A stretch of DNA of 64,000 nucleotides from Lucinisca nassula (lineage: Eukaryota > Mollusca > Bivalvia > Lucinida > Lucinidae), in NCBI GenBank assembly GCA_963580285.1, contig OY757015.1:131688717-131752716 (forward strand), in the 5' to 3' direction. The number at the start of each line of letters is the position of its first letter. Position 1 is the first letter of the stretch. Below, in pieces: positions 1 to 11,190 of this stretch. Position numbers and translations under genes: made by a program. The notes below the pieces were generated by a model. It had not been told where the DNA came from, did not search any database, and saw nothing but the letters and a program-made list of their open reading frames with translations.

Positions 1-455
1 TGGATACTCAGTCTGATCCGAGTCTGCGCTGTGCGCATGACAGCAGACACGTTTTTGCATACTATACTCATGTTCTTTGCAACTTATTCGTTTCATCGAG
101 CGCTGTGGGTGAGGTGATGGTGTCTTGTGTCTTGCGACACTGGGGCGTTCTGCTGGTTTGAGTTGCAGTTGGACAAGACTTGCTAGCATAGTATCAGATG
201 CGGGTAGAGGCGCAATGTTGTTTTTTTTTTAGCCGGCGCATAACAAAACCTACAATAAGACCTGTGTGACTAGCACAGACTCATATCAACCTGCGCACCC
301 ATCCACTATAACAAGACCTTATGCTTATGTCTCTTTGCATAGATAGTAGCCTATAGTAGGTAGATGCGATCAGCGAAGACTCTGGTCAGGCTGCGCGAAT
401 GCGCAGACTGAACTGAGTCTTCGCTGGTCGCTCAAGCCTTCTTGTAGAATTTTGT
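1..455. repeat. Old dispersed repeat R1, interrupted by a SINE
   Basis: Bases 1-235 match 60285-60540 in order: a TCGCTGTGCG-type start, then TTTTGCATA, ACTCATGT, CTTTCCAACTTATT and a GGGTAGAG segment. The repeat resumes at about 748-840, after the SINE at 468-735. An imperfect hairpin at 366-430 has CAGCGAAGACTC on one arm and GAGTCTTCGCTG on the other, around a GCGC-rich tip; related hairpins lie at 25670-25735 and 41935-41997. No coding capacity was recognised. Confidence 0.55.
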
Positions 456-467
456 CATACGCTGAGC

Positions 468-735
468 GGCTGCACGATGCTTCCACGCAGAGCTGAATCC
501 GGCCCGCACACTAGTACTGGTTAGCCGCGTAGAGGATCTAAGCCTGTCCAGGAACCGCGGTGCGAGGCGGACCGTCCATGCTAATAAACCCTATTGGTTT
601 CATTGGGCGACAGGGCTTGAGATGTCATTTCATCTCAATGTCGGGTAAAAGTCCCACAAAATTGGAAGCAACATCTCCAAACTGACCTTTACAGTGTTGA
701 CGGGGACGTTAAACCTCAAATCAAACAAACAAAAA
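468..735 (+). mobile_element. SINE-A copy, 5'-truncated, with 12-bp target-site duplication
   Basis: SINE-A is a roughly 300-bp family running from a GC-rich head (GGCCCCCGCCCATCGGGGC) through a central block (ACTGGTAAACCGCTTAGAGG) to the tail GACGTTAAACCTCAAATC plus CAAAC repeats. This copy lacks the head. It is flanked by the direct repeat CATACGCTGAGC (456-467 and 736-747). A truncated 5' end, an A/C-rich tail and a 12-bp duplication are the signature of LINE-driven target-primed insertion. Confidence 0.85.
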
Positions 736-953
736 CATACGCTGAGCTCATTTTTAGCTCTCCTGGTCAGCTTATGCCGTGTTCTGTGGACAACGTCCAT
801 CTTCCTTTCGTTACTTTTCACATTTTTAACATCTCATCCAGAAACTCATATTAAATTGAGCTGATAGTTGGTGGGAGGCATTGCGGCAACATGTCGACTC
901 ATAATTCCCAAAGAATGGCAAACACCTTGCAATGCTTCAAACGACAAATTTTC

Positions 954-1204
954 GGCCCGCGCCCATCGGGGCTTGAAGAAATAGATGGGCTGCATGATGC
1001 TTCCACGCAGAGGTGAAACCAACCCGCACACGAGTACTGGTAAACCGCTTAGAGGATCTAAGCCTGCCCAGGCAAAGCTGTGCGTGTCGGACAGTCCATG
1101 CTTGTTTCATTGGGCGACAGGGCTTGAGATGTCATTTCATCTCAATGTCGGGTAAAAGTCCCATTGGAAGCGACGGGGACGTTAAACCCCAAATCAAACA
1201 CATC
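954..1204 (+). mobile_element. SINE-A copy, internally shortened
   Basis: Begins at GGCCCGCGCCCATCGGGGC and ends in GACGTTAAACCCCAAATCAAAC. Two internal deletions are visible: the CTTATAAACCCTATTGG segment, and the stretch between AAAGTCCCA and GACGGGG. No clear duplication was found at the ends. Confidence 0.8.
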
Positions 1205-1211
1205 ATCGAGC

Positions 1212-1347
1212 GCTATGAGTGAGTGAGTGTTTGATTTTTACGTCCCACCAACAGCTAAAGTCATATGGAGACGGGACCTCGGTTTAAAGACTCATCCGAA
1301 AGTCTGGAGAAGCCCGGGGTCGATCCTGCGATCCCTGGTTTAATAAG
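1212..1347 (-). mobile_element. SINE-D fragment (tRNA-derived)
   Basis: On the minus strand a tRNA-like B box (GATCGATCC..) is followed by CTTCTCCAGACTTTCGG, GGTCCCGTCTCCATATG, AGCTGTTGGTGGGACGT and an ACTCACTC tail. The same body lies at 9136-9300, 13638-13797 and 21948-22105. The A-box half of the head is missing here. Confidence 0.7.
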
Positions 1348-1424
1348 TCTCCATCTTTTCTCAGCAATTTCTGATCTGATCTTAATTGCAGATAATAAGG
1401 AGAGTTAAAAGGAACTGCGACAAT

Positions 1425-1727
1425 GTGTTTGTTTGTTTGATTTGAGGTTTAGCCTCCCCGCCAACAATGTAAAGGTCATTTTGGAGACGTTGCTTTCAAT
1501 TTTGAAGGACTTTTACCCGACATTGCGATGAAATGACATCTCAAGCCTTTCGCCAAATGAAATCAATAGGGATTTTAGCATGGACGGGCCGACTCGCACC
1601 GCTTTGTCTGGGCAGGCTTAGATCATCTAAGCGGTTTACGAGTACTCGTTTGCGGGTCGGTTTTAGCTCTGCGTGGAAGCATCATGCAGCCCATCTATTT
1701 CTTCAAGCCTCAGTGGGCGGGGGAGGT
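1425..1727 (-). mobile_element. SINE-A copy, near full length
   Basis: Opens with GTTTGTTTGATTTGAGG (complement of the tail) and closes at GTGGGCGGGGG (complement of the head). Flanks AACTGCGACAAT (1413-1424) and AACTGAGACAAT (1728-1739) are a 12-bp target-site duplication with one substitution. Confidence 0.88.
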
Positions 1728-1744
1728 AACTGAGACAATCACAT

Positions 1745-1935
1745 GTCATATTCTTCCCACAATATCACTAGGGAAAGAAGTCGAAAAATGGAGTGACTAC
1801 AGTAAAAAAACTGGACATCAGGTAAACCATGTCAGCAGCTCTTTCTCAAACAGGTGTGGAGCAATATACATAATGGGGGAAAGAATCAGAATCACCAACA
1901 TGACCAACATTAAACTGGAAGACAAATTTAACTAA
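1745..1935. repeat. Dispersed repeat K
   Basis: Shares long stretches with 25990-26240, including GAGCAATATACATAATGGGG followed by AAAGAATCAGAATCACCAAC, and GAAGTCGAAA upstream. Origin unknown; no ends or coding signal recognised. Bases 1936-2389 beyond it hold nothing I can identify. Confidence 0.5.
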
Positions 1936-2389
1936 AATGCACATCCTATATGATTAGGGAAAGAACAGGCATACGTCTACTTTGAGTTCGAATTTGGACC
2001 TCACATGACTAACGGCATTGGAGTTATTTGCCGTCTAGCATAAATATTACAGAAAAATGGTGTCTCCCCTTTTATCTTATCCTTTTTAAACTTTCAATAA
2101 ACATGGACAAGCATACTATCTTGGATGAGTTCCAAATTTACTTGAATCTGACAACCGGTTTTTGCTTCCGTTTGACGACTGGTTTTCCACTTACATTCCC
2201 TTAAGCATGTTTTTTTTTTCCATAGACTTACAGTGGTAAAGCGCATCTATCTTTTCTCGGCCATTCATCACACTTGCAGATAACCAGGAAAGGCATGGGG
2301 TCTACTTTGAATTCGAATTCGGGCCTTAAACAGTCATGTATGGCCCAGTTATCATCATATGAGAACAACTTGCTCTTTAGTCTAGCATA

Positions 2390-3257
2390 ACTCACTTATA
2401 TACTCACCGGAAATAGAAACTATACACTCAATTTTAAGTTGTCACTGGCAAAACATTTTAATGAAATTTGAATTACAATTAAATAAATTATCATCAGTGG
2501 CATGTCTGATGGATAGAATAAAATGTTTAATGATAGCTACGATTTAACGGGTAAAGCCACAGGTTCAAAGTAAGGGTCCAAATCCTGCTGTTCAAGTTTC
2601 CATTGGGTCAAACATTTTGTGTCGCGAATGTGATTCCCATTTTTACCAGTTATTACGTATCAGCTAACGTTGGGAATATTGTTTACAAAATGAAAATTTT
2701 CACAATGGTTGACATGTTATCGATCTTTAATTATTGGACCAAACCACCGGAAGTGAGCGAAAAGTATGGCATTTCTGATTGCGGGTTTTGTTTTTATCAA
2801 TATTTAAGACACAGCTAAAAATGCTGAAACGATTGAAGGCACTTTTTGGTCGATTTTTGGCTTGAAACATTATTTTGAAAATTTCGCTGAAAAAAGCAGT
2901 TTTGGAGATTTCAATAAAATGTTTGTTTCTCGATAAGTTTTAGATGTTATGTTATTTTTTTATTCCTTGCTTTTCACTTGTTACCTTTTTATTCCTTGCT
3001 TTTCACTTGTTACCTATACGCAAAAATGTTGAAGTCAAAATTTGATGACAAACAGATTTTGTGAAAAATGTACTTTTTTACATATTCATCAAAAACTTTT
3101 AGTTTGAAAACCAGATTTTCTTTAAATTGTTACAGGATTCATGTCTATAGTTAGTCAAATCCTTAATCAGTAATTTTTAACTAAATTATCCACTTGTTTT
3201 GTCAGGCGAGACAATTTAAAAGTGTATAGTTTATATTTCCGGTCAGTATATAATGAA
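2390..3257. mobile_element. Non-autonomous DNA transposon with ~65-bp terminal inverted repeats
   Basis: The left end (2390-2455) reads ATATACTCACCGGAAATAG, then AAACTATACACT and TTGTCACTGGCAAAACA. The right end (3190-3257) is its inverted complement with scattered mismatches (TGTTTTGTCAGGCGAGACAA, then AGTGTATAGTTT and ATTTCCGGTCAGTATAT). The 730-bp interior is AT-rich, contains a 28-bp tandem duplication near 2958-3014 and encodes nothing recognisable. The flanks suggest a TA target, which is not certain. Confidence 0.7.
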
Positions 3258-3613
3258 TTTAATGTTTTCTTGATGATCAAACTTGCAAATAGTGTAGACT
3301 GTATCTAATATTTTTTGTTTTAAACATATTTTATTGTATTCCTTTAAACAATGGGATTGGACACAAGGTATAAAATATTAGATAGTCCTCTCCCTAAACA
3401 TTTACAAAGTAGTTTTAAATGGTACAGTGGTAGATATGAAACAGTTTTAAGTAGCATAACACATGTTTTTTTGCCATACATGTCACGAACGATTATGACC
3501 CGTTCGGGGTTTCTATATTCCAGAGACATCCCTTCTCGGCGCGGAACGAATATGATTGATTTGCCGAGCATAGGAGTATTTGAAACAGGACCTTATTTAC
3601 AAAGAATAAATAT

Positions 3614-4143
3614 TCAATCGAATCTGTGGCTATCGTTAATAAAGTTTAGTACTGCGGATATGATTGGCTTATTGATTTGTATGTCAAATGTTCTGCTGCC
3701 GTACAAAAGTAAATCTAAATCTAAGTTTATGACAGGTATGTAATTTAGATCGACTATAAGTATTTGTCGTTGTTCTTCAAACAATCTACATTCGAAGAAA
3801 AAGTGTTGTGCATTTTCAAATGTTGCACCACATCTACATGTGGGTGATGGTACTATGTTGACTCTATGAAGATCTGCAGATAAATTACTGCTGTTATGGC
3901 GGTTCTAGTTAAAACTATATTGAGTTTTCTTTCTCCAATAGATAAGAAGTTGCTAGCCTTGTCCCTCTGGTTTTTTAATTTCAGTTTAAAATCGGTAATA
4001 GTTGCAGCATTTCTAACGACTGTATCTAAATCATTCCAAAGACGTAAGGTTGACGGAAAAAAAAGACGAATCGAATGAGCACAATCTGGTAAAAGGAATT
4101 TGGAAGTCTTGACAATTTCGAAGATTATAATTTGTATCGGCAT
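3614..4143 (-). pseudogene. LINE C-terminal region with CxC..H..C motif
   Basis: After the post-RT conserved block (FFPSTLRLWNDLD), the frame upstream of the terminal TGA encodes CRCGATFENAQHFFFEC, a C-X-C-X8-H-X4-C arrangement, followed by RLFEEQR. This cysteine/histidine knuckle is common at the C-terminus of CR1/L2-like ORF2 proteins and probably binds RNA or DNA. The segment reads from the motif to the stop without interruption, although the adjoining region is frameshifted. Confidence 0.75.
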
Positions 4144-5550
4144 TTACACGGTTCGGCAGAAGATCAGATAAGTAAGACGGAGCATCATTTTTAACAATCT
4201 TATACATAAGTGTAAGTTTCTTCTTCTGTCTTCTGTCTTCTAAAGTATCCCAACCGGTTTCGTAATATAAGGAATTCTTTGATGCGAAAATTGGTAAGCC
4301 CGTTACGATTCTTGCAGCATTTAATTGCATTTGTTCTAACCGGTTTACTTCAGTCCGATTACAGCCGTCCCAAACCTCGCTAGCATACTCTAAAAGTGTT
4401 CTGATATAAGTCAAATATACTTTTTTTTAGGGTTTTCTTTGAGAATATATATTTCAATTTTCTGAGAAATGCTACTTGTTTTGCGGCTGATAGAATTATT
4501 GAGTCTACATGGGCTGTCCATTTGTTATTTGATGATAAGATTATTCCTAGGTGTTTGTGTGTTTCAACGATTTTTAAAATGGTGTCGTCCATAACAAGTT
4601 GGATAGCATAGTCGTAATGTATGTTTGATGTAATCATTACTTCAGTCTTTAATGCATTAAATAAAACTAGCCAAACTTTAGCCCATTGACTAAGTTTGTT
4701 TAAATCTTCAATTATTGTTCTTTCTATTACAGCAGGCTCAGGGGAGGAAAAACTAAGAAAAGTGTCGTCCGCAAAAAGACGTGCTAGTCCTGTTAGTTCA
4801 TCTGCAATGTCATTTATATATGTAAGAAACAACAATGGTCCAAGGACTGATCCTTGGGGAACACCAGCTGTTATATATTCGAATGATGAACAAGTACTAT
4901 TTATAGATACCTTTTGATGCCTCATATGAAGATAATTTTCAAGCCATTCCAGAAGATCTCCTCGAATTCCATATTTTTCTAATTTAAGTATTAAACCACG
5001 ATGCCATACTCTGTCGAAGGCTTTTGATATATCACAAAATACTTGACAGTTAATTTCGTGTTTCTCAAGTGCTAAACATGTGTGATGGACTACTTCTATT
5101 AGGTGATGCACTGTCGAATGTCCTGGTAGAAACCCTGACTGGTATATATATATCAGAGAACTGGAAACTAAATGATTATATACATGTTTGAACACGACTC
5201 TTTCGAACGATTTACCTACACACTTTATCAAAGAAATAGGTCTATAGTTACAAACTTCATTTGTTTCTCCCTTTTTATAGACCGGCATAACAATTGCTGA
5301 TTTCCATATGCTAGGGTATATTCTTTTCCGTAAGGATAAATTGAAAAGTTTACACAAAGGAGCGGCTATTGTTCTACATGTGTTTTTTAACATTCTGTGG
5401 CTTATGCCATCAGGACCACAAGCTTTGTTTACATTGAGAGAGCTTAGTATATCTATTATTTCAGTCTCGGTAATATTAATACTGTTTATTTGAATATTTG
5501 TCCTGCTATCAAAAGGAAGTAGTTCTATATTACTGTCGTCTACAGAAGAA
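4031..5550 (-). pseudogene. LINE reverse transcriptase domain
   Basis: Reads NKACGPDGIS, NYRPISLIKCVGKSFERVV, DISKAFDRVWHRGLI, AGVPQGSVLGPLLF and the catalytic FADD (RLFADDT), the ordered blocks of a non-LTR RT. The thumb-region block TLLEYASEVWDGC follows after a frameshift at the A-run near 4420. The domain would copy element RNA at a nicked chromosomal target. Upstream the RT frame stays open past 5393 to a TAA near 5550. Confidence 0.9.
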
Positions 5551-5852
5551 ATAGATTAGACATACTCATTTAATGTGGATACTTTTTCTGTATCCGTAAT
5601 GCATAAGTACCATCGGATCTTTTTATAGGTGGAATAACTGAACTGCTGTTACTCTTCTCCATAAATCTTCCCATTACTTGCCAAAATGTTTTGCTGCCCC
5701 TTTCATTGTTAGTAATCATATCTTCAAGATTATTGTTGTAATTGTCTTTTGCAAATTTCTACATATTATTTAGGTGATTTCGTTGTTTTTTATACCGTTT
5801 GATATGATCATCTTTTTTTGTTTGAAGTGCCTTTTTTTCGTAAACGATCTCA

Positions 5853-6872
5853 TAGACGAATATTATATCGTAGTTCTGATGTGAACCAGGGTTTGTCATT
5901 CGGCCGTATAAGAACTTTATTGCAAGGTATACATGTTTTACAAAAACTAGTGAAAATATTTGTAAATTTTTCACTGCATTCATCAACTGATAACTCAGAA
6001 TTAATTTCTCTATTCCAATCATATTGCTGTATTAGGTTGTTCAGTTTGTCAAAGTCAGCATTTTTGTTATTCCAAACATCCCTATAATAACTCTGGAAAA
6101 GACGTATAGGTATTTGTAAGCTTGCGTATGTTGCTTTATGATCGCTTATTTCATTATCTACTGGTATAGTTCCGGATTCCGATATGATACATGTATCGCT
6201 TACAAGGATTGGATCTATAAGCGTCGACGAATTTTGAGTGATACGAGTGTGTTCTTTAATAGCATTTGTAAGATTAAACATAGATAAACAGTCTCTTAGC
6301 TGCACATTTATGAGAGGTAAGCAATCAATATTAATGTCCCCAGCTAGTACCACATGAGACGTGTAATCAAGAGCAGTTTCTATGCTTTCTTGTAGTTCCG
6401 AGACAAAAATCGACTGTGATGCTACGTAAACGTTGCGATAGAAACAATATAAAAGAACATTAAAATCCTTCAGATTTACCTCGACCCATATTGTTTCGAG
6501 CCTCGGATTTTCTAAGTATTCTCGTCTGTCATATTTTAGTAAGCTTGACATGTATATCATTACCCCACCTCCATTACGGGTTCTATCTTTGCGAAGGGGC
6601 GGGTCAAAACCTTAACACTTTAAAGACGCAGAGTGACAGGTATTGTCTAAGTGTGTCTCACTGAAGCAAAGAATATGAAAATCGTTTGCTATATCATTCA
6701 AATATTCTGTTTTATTACGGATACTTCTCGTATTTAAGTGAAATATATCTAGAGATTTTATGTCGGTGATATTTAGTCCTGGATTTAGTTCAACATCCAT
6801 ACAGGCAAGCAGTAATACGATTCTGTAGACCGCATATGCATCATTTTTGATATAAAGGCGCAGGAACAGCAA
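5853..6872 (-). pseudogene. LINE apurinic (EEP) endonuclease domain
   Basis: Shows HLNTRSIRNK, the catalytic-type FSETHLD, GGGVMIYM, LAGDINIDC, and SDHKATY containing the final catalytic histidine; these are the ordered motifs of exonuclease-endonuclease-phosphatase fold nickases. One TAA at 6612-6614 splits the domain between the ETHLD and GGGV blocks in the same frame, so it is a nonsense mutation and not a shift. It would nick target DNA to prime reverse transcription. Confidence 0.85.
6774..6797 (-). other. Degenerate 2A-like ribosome-skipping motif
   Basis: Codons read D-V-E-L-N-P-G-L immediately upstream of the endonuclease. The 2A consensus is D-V/I-E-x-N-P-G-P, and such motifs are known at this position in APE-type non-LTR retrotransposons of some invertebrates. 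The final proline is leucine here (CTA where CCA would encode proline), which should abolish skipping. Confidence 0.6.
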
Positions 6873-6930
6873 TATAAATAATGTTCTTGCACAGTAGGCT
6901 GACAGGCGCAGATTCGTAAAAAAATCTTAG

Positions 6931-9049
6931 AATTGCAATTCTCCTATGCGTAGCAATGTGAAACAAACCCACCGCCGCCCTCTACGCTGAAATTTCAATC
7001 CCCATTTGGGTGCAGAAAATAATGAACTGTTATGAAGGGCTGCAGTAGTCTGTAACTACTCATTCCTAAATGCAGAGAGTGATGTCTCCTAAAACGTCGA
7101 CCCGATACGGGTTTCGCAATTCGGTCATGACATATATAACACATGAGGACATATATACAAAGACAAATAACTAAAAAACATTCCATATATACAGTGTACT
7201 ATTCGTGTTGGGCAAGGAAACACGGATTTAGTTTTCATTTCAAAGCGGTTTTCAGTTTTATAGCTGGCGTTTAAAACTGATCATTCCCCAGCTGGAACAC
7301 AAAGTCGAATTAGAACATCTTCGACGTTGTGCGCCTTCTGGGTATGGACCAAATACAGGCTACAGCGAGAGAAAAAGAACTGTGAATAATTGGATACATT
7401 AACGTTTTTAGTACGCTCATTATGCAATATTTGTGCAATCTAAGTTCGATGGCTCAAACCCCTTTGGGACCAGAAAAATTATTCGAAACAGCGGTAGTTC
7501 GAACCAGGGAAGGTTACTATCGGTGCCATACCAGGAAACACAATAAAAATAATTGTTGGATATCTCTTCCGTGTTCCACATTGTAAATTCATGCTGCGTG
7601 CACCCACTTGAATCGCCTCGTCGAGGCGATCCCAATGAGTACACACAACACAATTAGCTTAAATAAAAGAATGGTATCTCCCTACATTATCCTCATATCG
7701 TACTTGGTTGAATTTCCTGCGGACACAAAAACAGGTTCGACCAATCCATGATATAAGAGCCATCAGGGTTCGAGCCATCGAAGTTTTAATGTATATTAAT
7801 TATTACCAAACTATTATTAATATTGTGACCGAAAAGTAACAAATACTTCATATGAGTTTTGTTCTGTGTGCATAGCCCGCCGGCATCCACCCGGGCTCTC
7901 TCGATCGAGGTCACCCAATCGAATGCCAATGTAGTCACCATACCTCATGACAGAACTGATATTTGAAGAATGATGCACACTCCATGATTACTTTACAAAG
8001 TGAGGCTGAAGGGTTATGAAAGTTCTACAGGCATATCAAAGTGATGGCAGTGATGACAACAACATGCCCCGTCTCATGCAGTGGTGGGTCCACGCCCTCA
8101 GCATTTAGGACCGTGTTTTCCCAGTTAATCTTTGGGAATGACGTCCGAAGTTTCGTTCACTTCCTTTATTCTTTATTTTAGGCATTAAAGATTCCATCAA
8201 GTCTGTGCTATTGCACAGCCCCGCCAGAGCCTCCAATGTCGATTAGGCATAATACCACTCCCACACGAACCGGCCCATTCATGGTCACTGCGAACGCTTC
8301 TATTTATATCATAACCGTAAAACTACCCATTCATGTTTTAAGGAAATGATTGCTCATGATTATCATAGTATGATTTACAGTGCCGTTCAATCTAGACACA
8401 ACGGCGTTACGTGTGGTTTATCTGTGTCATCGCGTTTGCGCTGACATCCCATGCCGTGATGCAGAATGGTAAGTGTGTTTAGTGCTGCTATAGCCCTCAA
8501 TGCGCACACTCAGCCATGTAACGGAGCTAGGTGATTTCCATATCGCGTGTGTGAGCAGTGTAGGTCCCAGCAGGACTGCGCAATGCAGAGTCGCGTCCAA
8601 GCCTTACCTGCTCGCAAATATGCACCTAGAGCTCATGTGGTAGCTCATTTATGGTTATTTGATATGGATAAAACCAGGAGGATTCATAACTACGGGAAAG
8701 ATGTACATTTAGAATTTTGTATCAATTTTGAGATTTTGAGACCCCCCGCAGAAACCATTTGCTCATAAACAAAAACTACAACATAAGAGCACCAGCTTCT
8801 GAAATGTAAGGGGAGAGACCACTAGAGCAAGTCATGCGCTGGACACATAGCCTTGCATCGAAATAACCGAAATATGCAAGACAAAAACAATCGGTTACAC
8901 AAATATATTCTATTAAGTTATTCGATTGGTTTTTTACTCGGCGATGGGCGCGGCTTTATCAATTAATACAGCAATACAAGGGTTAATGAATGCACTTTGC
9001 TCGTTTTTTAAGTGAGCGATCAGTGGACGCTGAGCGACTTGTATTATAA
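6931..9049. other. No gene recognised
   Basis: About 2.1 kb without a supportable coding region. A worn foldback-core hairpin (GAATCGCCTCG / CGAGGCGAT) lies at 7590-7640. Bases 8900-8990 resemble the end of MITE-F (GATGGGCGCGGCTT, then CAGCAATACAAGGGTTAA). Otherwise nothing is identified. Confidence 0.5.
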
Positions 9050-9135
9050 TAATACAGTGTTAGAGTCATGGGTCCTCGCCGTTGTTTCATCTCTGTGGTT
9101 GCTTGATTTTCGTGTTCACGGAGATGTTGTTAGAA

Positions 9136-9300
9136 ACCTCCGTGGTGCCATGGTTACGCTACTCTCCTTGTTAGCCAGGGATCGCAGGATCGATCCTGGG
9201 CTTCTCCAGACTTTCGGATGAATCTTTAAACCGAGGTCCCGTCTCCGTATGATCTTAGCTGTTGGTGGGACTTAAAACGCAAACACTCACTGACTCCTCT
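9136..9300 (+). mobile_element. SINE-D copy (tRNA-derived)
   Basis: tRNA-like head CCTCCGTGGTGCCATGG (A box) and GCAGGATCGATCCTGGG (B box), then CTTCTCCAGACTTTCGG, GGTCCCGTCTCCGTATG, AGCTGTTGGTGGGACTTAAAAC and the simple tail CAAACACTCACTGACTC. Bases 9050-9135 upstream match dispersed repeat O (TGTTTCATCTCTGTGGTTG, CACGGAGATGTTG). Confidence 0.75.
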
Positions 9301-9395
9301 TACTCTAACCTATATTTTTGCACGCAAAGAAGCATAACTCCACCTCACTGTGACACATCCTGCTTTTGTTTAAATAGATGTAAAAATCCCCGTCA

Positions 9396-9655
9396 ATACT
9401 CTTCAGGTCATTTTGGACACGTTGCTTCCAGTGTTGCGGGACTTTTATCCAACATAGCGATGAAATGACATCTCAAGCCCCATCGTCCAAAGAAAGCAAT
9501 AGGACTTATATGCATTGGACGGCCGGACTCACACCACTTCGCATGGGCAAGCTTAGTCCTTCTAAGCTGTTCAGTACTCATGTGCGGTCAGTTTCAGCTC
9601 TACATGTAAGCACCATGCAGCTCAATCTATTTCTTTAGAAGCCTCCGTTGTGTAG
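9396..9655 (-). mobile_element. Diverged SINE-A copy
   Basis: Recognisable from GTCAATACTCTTCAGGTCA through GACATCTCAAGCC, then GCATTGGACGGCC, to GCTCAATCTATTTCTTTA. Many substitutions relative to other copies, so an old insertion. Confidence 0.65.
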
Positions 9656-9707
9656 TGGCTACTTTACAAGGCGAGTAGCATAACCATTACGCAACGGAGG
9701 CTTCTAA
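9637..9707. repeat. Inverted duplication of a SINE-D tRNA head
   Basis: GAAGCCTCCGTTGTGTAGTGG is followed after a short spacer by the complement of the same head, ending ACGCAACGGAGGCTTC. Each arm carries the A-box region of the SINE-D promoter, giving two divergent tRNA-like heads in about 70 bp. Confidence 0.6.
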
Positions 9708-9908
9708 ACAGTAAGTGGAAGGGTGCTGCTTTCGGTCTATGCAAAAAAGTGTGTTTCATTGGTATTCTGTTTTGATTTTGTCCACCGCGGAGCACTTTCA
9801 AACCAAAAACAAGTTATCGCTTTCTCCAAGATTGAAAATCCCAGTATGACGAGGACATAACGTAATACAATCTGTTGCCCCTTAATGCCTTGATTGCTTC
9901 TAGACTTC

Positions 9909-10295
9909 AGGCCATCCTTAAAAAAAATGTTTGCTTTGCTCCTACCCATCATATGTGAGGTGGGTAGGAAGGTAGGTCTTTTTGTTATTTTTTTAGATAT
10001 GAAAAGATATTTGACCCTTAAAGCACCTTACAACAACCGGAAACATCATTTCAAATACTTAGTTTCTGATTTTTCAGAGGAAAAAAAAATAAAACAGCAA
10101 AAAAAAAACAAAAAAAAAAAAAAAAAAACCCAGAAAGTCATCAGCTGGAAATTTGGCTTAGTCTGTTAAATTTGAGTTTAATCAGGATTTAAAAAAAAAT
10201 CTTTTCCTACGAATGGTAATAAAATTTTTTGGGTAGAGGCTATCTGTGTGGGTAGGTAGGAGCACAGCAAACCAATAATTTTTTAAGGATGGCCT
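9909..10295. mobile_element. MITE-M, ~390 bp with ~38-bp TIRs
   Basis: The left end AGGCCATCCTTAAAAA followed by GTTTGCTTTGCTCCTACC is matched in inverted orientation by GGTAGGAGCACAGCAAACC and TTTTTTAAGGATGGCCT. The interior is A-rich and non-coding. Superfamily not assignable from the ends. Confidence 0.75.
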
Positions 10296-10434
10296 AACGG
10301 CCTCACGGTTCAGTCAAGGTCACTGCTGTCTCTCTTCCCCTGATACTCATAGATAGGTACTGTATACAGTTCCGCCGTTGTTGACTGATTCTTTAGAACA
10401 TGCAAACTCACGTTCGCTGTCTATAATATTATCA

Positions 10435-10575
10435 GTGCATTTCCGCTATTACAGACAGTTAGGTAATCGACACAATTTAATGTCATCTCTTTTCAGTAAA
10501 TGGTACAGTTTAGCTTTTAACATTTTGGAAAATGAGGGAAAAGTTTTTGAAATTAAATATATTGTAATCCAAGGC
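10435..10575. repeat. Dispersed repeat Q
   Basis: Matches 33650-33800: TTACAGACAGTTAGGTAA, TTTAGCTTTTAACATTTTGG, GAGGGAAAAGTTTTTGAA, TTGTAATCCAA. In both places it lies just upstream of a type-2 foldback MITE. Function unknown. Confidence 0.5.
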
Positions 10576-10625
10576 GTCTAGACATGCTCATTTCAAATGA
10601 TCTACGAGGAGGTATCAGAATGTTC

Positions 10626-10904
10626 CATTACGACAACATACCCGTGCGCAATAGTGCAATTTACCACATCTCCAAAATGGCTACTTTTCTGACGAAAATC
10701 GACGATATTTTCCTTATTTATAAAGCAAATATAGGATGTGGGTGCTCGTTAGAACCGCCTCATTGAGGCGGTTCTAACGAGTACCCACAACCTATGTCTA
10801 GGAGCAGAAATAAGGAAAGTAATGTAGACCCCCGTAAACCCCTGTTTTCTCTATATAAAGTGGGGTGTAAGGGGGTGTTCATTTCACAGACTAGTTAGCG
10901 TGAT
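10626..10904. mobile_element. Foldback MITE, type 2
   Basis: Ends CATTACGACAACATACCCG and ..GACTAGTTAGCGTGATG. The centre is a hairpin made of CTCGTTAGAACCGCCTC and its complement, flanked by TATTTATAAAGC on one side and GAGCAGAAATAAGG on the other; a CTATATAAAGTGGGG block lies to the right. About 10 copies of type 2 occur in the window. No protein is encoded; movement would depend on a transposase in trans. Confidence 0.8.
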
Positions 10905-11190
10905 GTGAACGTGACGGGCTCTACAAAAAGCGATATTTTTTATTATTTATACTCCAAACGGAGTGTTGTTACTAGTTAGAACCGCATCAATAACGAATAC
11001 CCACAAATTATGTGAGAAAAGTAATGAAGGCTGCAGTAATTCTCAGTTTTCTAAATCACGTGGAGCTTACCGGGGCACCCATTAGTGTATGTCTTGGAGC
11101 AGAAATATGAAATTGAGTGAGTACCCCTGCAAACAACAGTTTTCTCTATATAAAGTGGGGTTTAGAGGGGTGTTCATTACACTTGATGCC
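10905..11190. mobile_element. Foldback MITE, type 2, rearranged fragment
   Basis: Contains GCGATATTTTTTATTATTTA, a worn core (AGTTAGAACCGCATC ..AACGAATACCCAC), and after about 60 bp of other sequence the right half (TCTTGGAGCAGAAATATG, CTATATAAAGTGGGG, GTGTTCATTACACTTGATG). Confidence 0.6.

Larger units (their letters stand above)
3614..6930 (-). pseudogene. Decayed CR1/Jockey-type LINE ORF2 (endonuclease + reverse transcriptase)
   Basis: An APE-type non-LTR retrotransposon read right to left: hydrophobic N-terminus with a 2A-like peptide, apurinic endonuclease, linker, reverse transcriptase, and a Cys/His C-terminal motif ending at a TGA (3614-3616). It is broken by an in-frame TAA (6612-6614), a TGA plus frameshift near 5825-5852, an in-frame TAA near 5550, a frameshift at an A-run near 4420, and another near 4075. 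No ORF1 is seen, as expected for a 5'-truncated insertion. Clade assignment rests on motif style alone. Confidence 0.9.

Noticed and set aside
3351..3743. 130-codon ORF on the + strand
   Set aside because: It runs antisense to the 3' end of the LINE and has no family resemblance; the minus-strand LINE frame with the CxC..H..C motif explains the openness.
8400..8475. Signal-peptide-like stretch before a GTAAGT donor
   Set aside because: The hydrophobic frame (VWFICVIAFALTSHAVMQN) has no ATG and is preceded by an in-frame TAG, so I could not make it an exon.
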